From Prorocentrum cordatum (Eukaryota > Sar > Dinophyceae > Prorocentrales > Prorocentraceae): a stretch of DNA of 64,000 nucleotides. Below, in pieces: positions 63,641 through 64,000 of this stretch (the stretch's first letter is position 1; every line of letters starts with the position of its first letter). The notes beneath the pieces are model-generated. The model was not told the DNA's origin, did not search any database, and worked only from the letters and a program-made list of their open reading frames with translations. Made by a program: the position numbers and the translations under genes. Location of the stretch: assembly GCA_963575745.1 (NCBI GenBank), contig CAUYUJ010014559.1, positions 52,501 through 116,500 on the forward strand. The letters are read 5' to 3'.

Positions 63641-64000
63641 TCGCAAAGTGTGGCTGGCGCGGCGCTTCTCCTCTCCCACCTCTCCTCTTGAGTGGCGTCA
63701 CCAACGGTATCGGCGGGGCAACGGCCACCAACATCATTCTCACATGCTTCACTTCAGCTATCATCACTCCAGCCATGATATAAGTATGTGGGGTTCCTCG
63801 GTAGCGTAATTGCCATTGGTTTTGCTTCTGCGCGCAGAATTGTCTCTTCAAACAGATTGTGGACAACTCTGCTCTGACACGCGCTGCGGTTGCAGCGCTA
63901 ACAAACATGTGCAGTATGCCTGCGGTGCGCGCAGCGATGGCGCACGTTGCATTCCGCGCCGCAGGCTCGCAGCCCGCCGCGCCCCGCGGCGTCGAGCAAG
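63641..64000. other. No gene seen
   Basis: Unique-looking sequence to the right edge. Open frames here begin inside the 80-bp array. Confidence 0.35.

Overview
The window looks like nuclear DNA of a dinoflagellate. The decisive evidence is an exact 22-nt dinoflagellate spliced-leader (SL) sequence at 14805-14826, plus a diverged one at 6967-6988. The GC-rich base composition, the density of simple and tandem repeats, and the mix of old retroelements fit this. I see nothing that fixes the species.

Layout. 1-5.6 kb: satellites and microsatellites (32-bp array, GTT, CTC and GAC runs, arrays built on CTTGGGGGCCT). 5.6-12.2 kb (minus strand): a decayed DIRS-like (tyrosine-recombinase) retroelement with N-terminal region, reverse transcriptase, RNase H, methyltransferase-like domain and a tyrosine recombinase that keeps all its catalytic residues. 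It is interrupted by a plus-strand retrocopied mRNA (about 6967-8443) with a diverged SL, a short A run and an imperfect 14-bp target-site duplication. 12.2-14.8 kb: dispersed repeats and another CTTGGGG array. 14805-16450: a second, much fresher SL-mRNA retrocopy with exact SL, a second partial SL, A7 tail and an exact 18-bp target-site duplication. It encodes a secreted Pro/Thr-repeat protein with a VWD-like motif. 16.5-20.3 kb: dispersed repeat copies, no convincing gene. 20.3-25.9 kb (minus strand): a frameshifted Ty1/copia-like element. 26-31.6 kb: microsatellites, dispersed repeats and a duplicated block. 31.6-37 kb: a higher-order repeat of about 1.25 kb carrying CG-rich palindromes. 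37.4-42.9 kb: 42-bp and 66-bp period arrays. 44.8-49.5 kb: a frameshifted LINE-type reverse transcriptase flanked by the same purine-rich segment on both sides. 49.5-61.5 kb: microsatellites, small dispersed repeat families and two weak hypothetical reading frames. 61.5-63.6 kb: an 80-bp tandem array with a recent 321-bp internal duplication.

How it fits together. Nearly all protein-like sequence here belongs to retroelements or to cDNAs copied back into the genome. The two SL-bearing inserts have the structure expected if an element-encoded reverse transcriptase acts in trans on trans-spliced mRNAs. Several short non-coding families (called A to E below) recur at distant points of the window. 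Open reading frames in most of the remaining sequence are by-products of stop-poor repeats. Alignments were made by eye, so copy boundaries and periods are approximate unless a position is given as exact.
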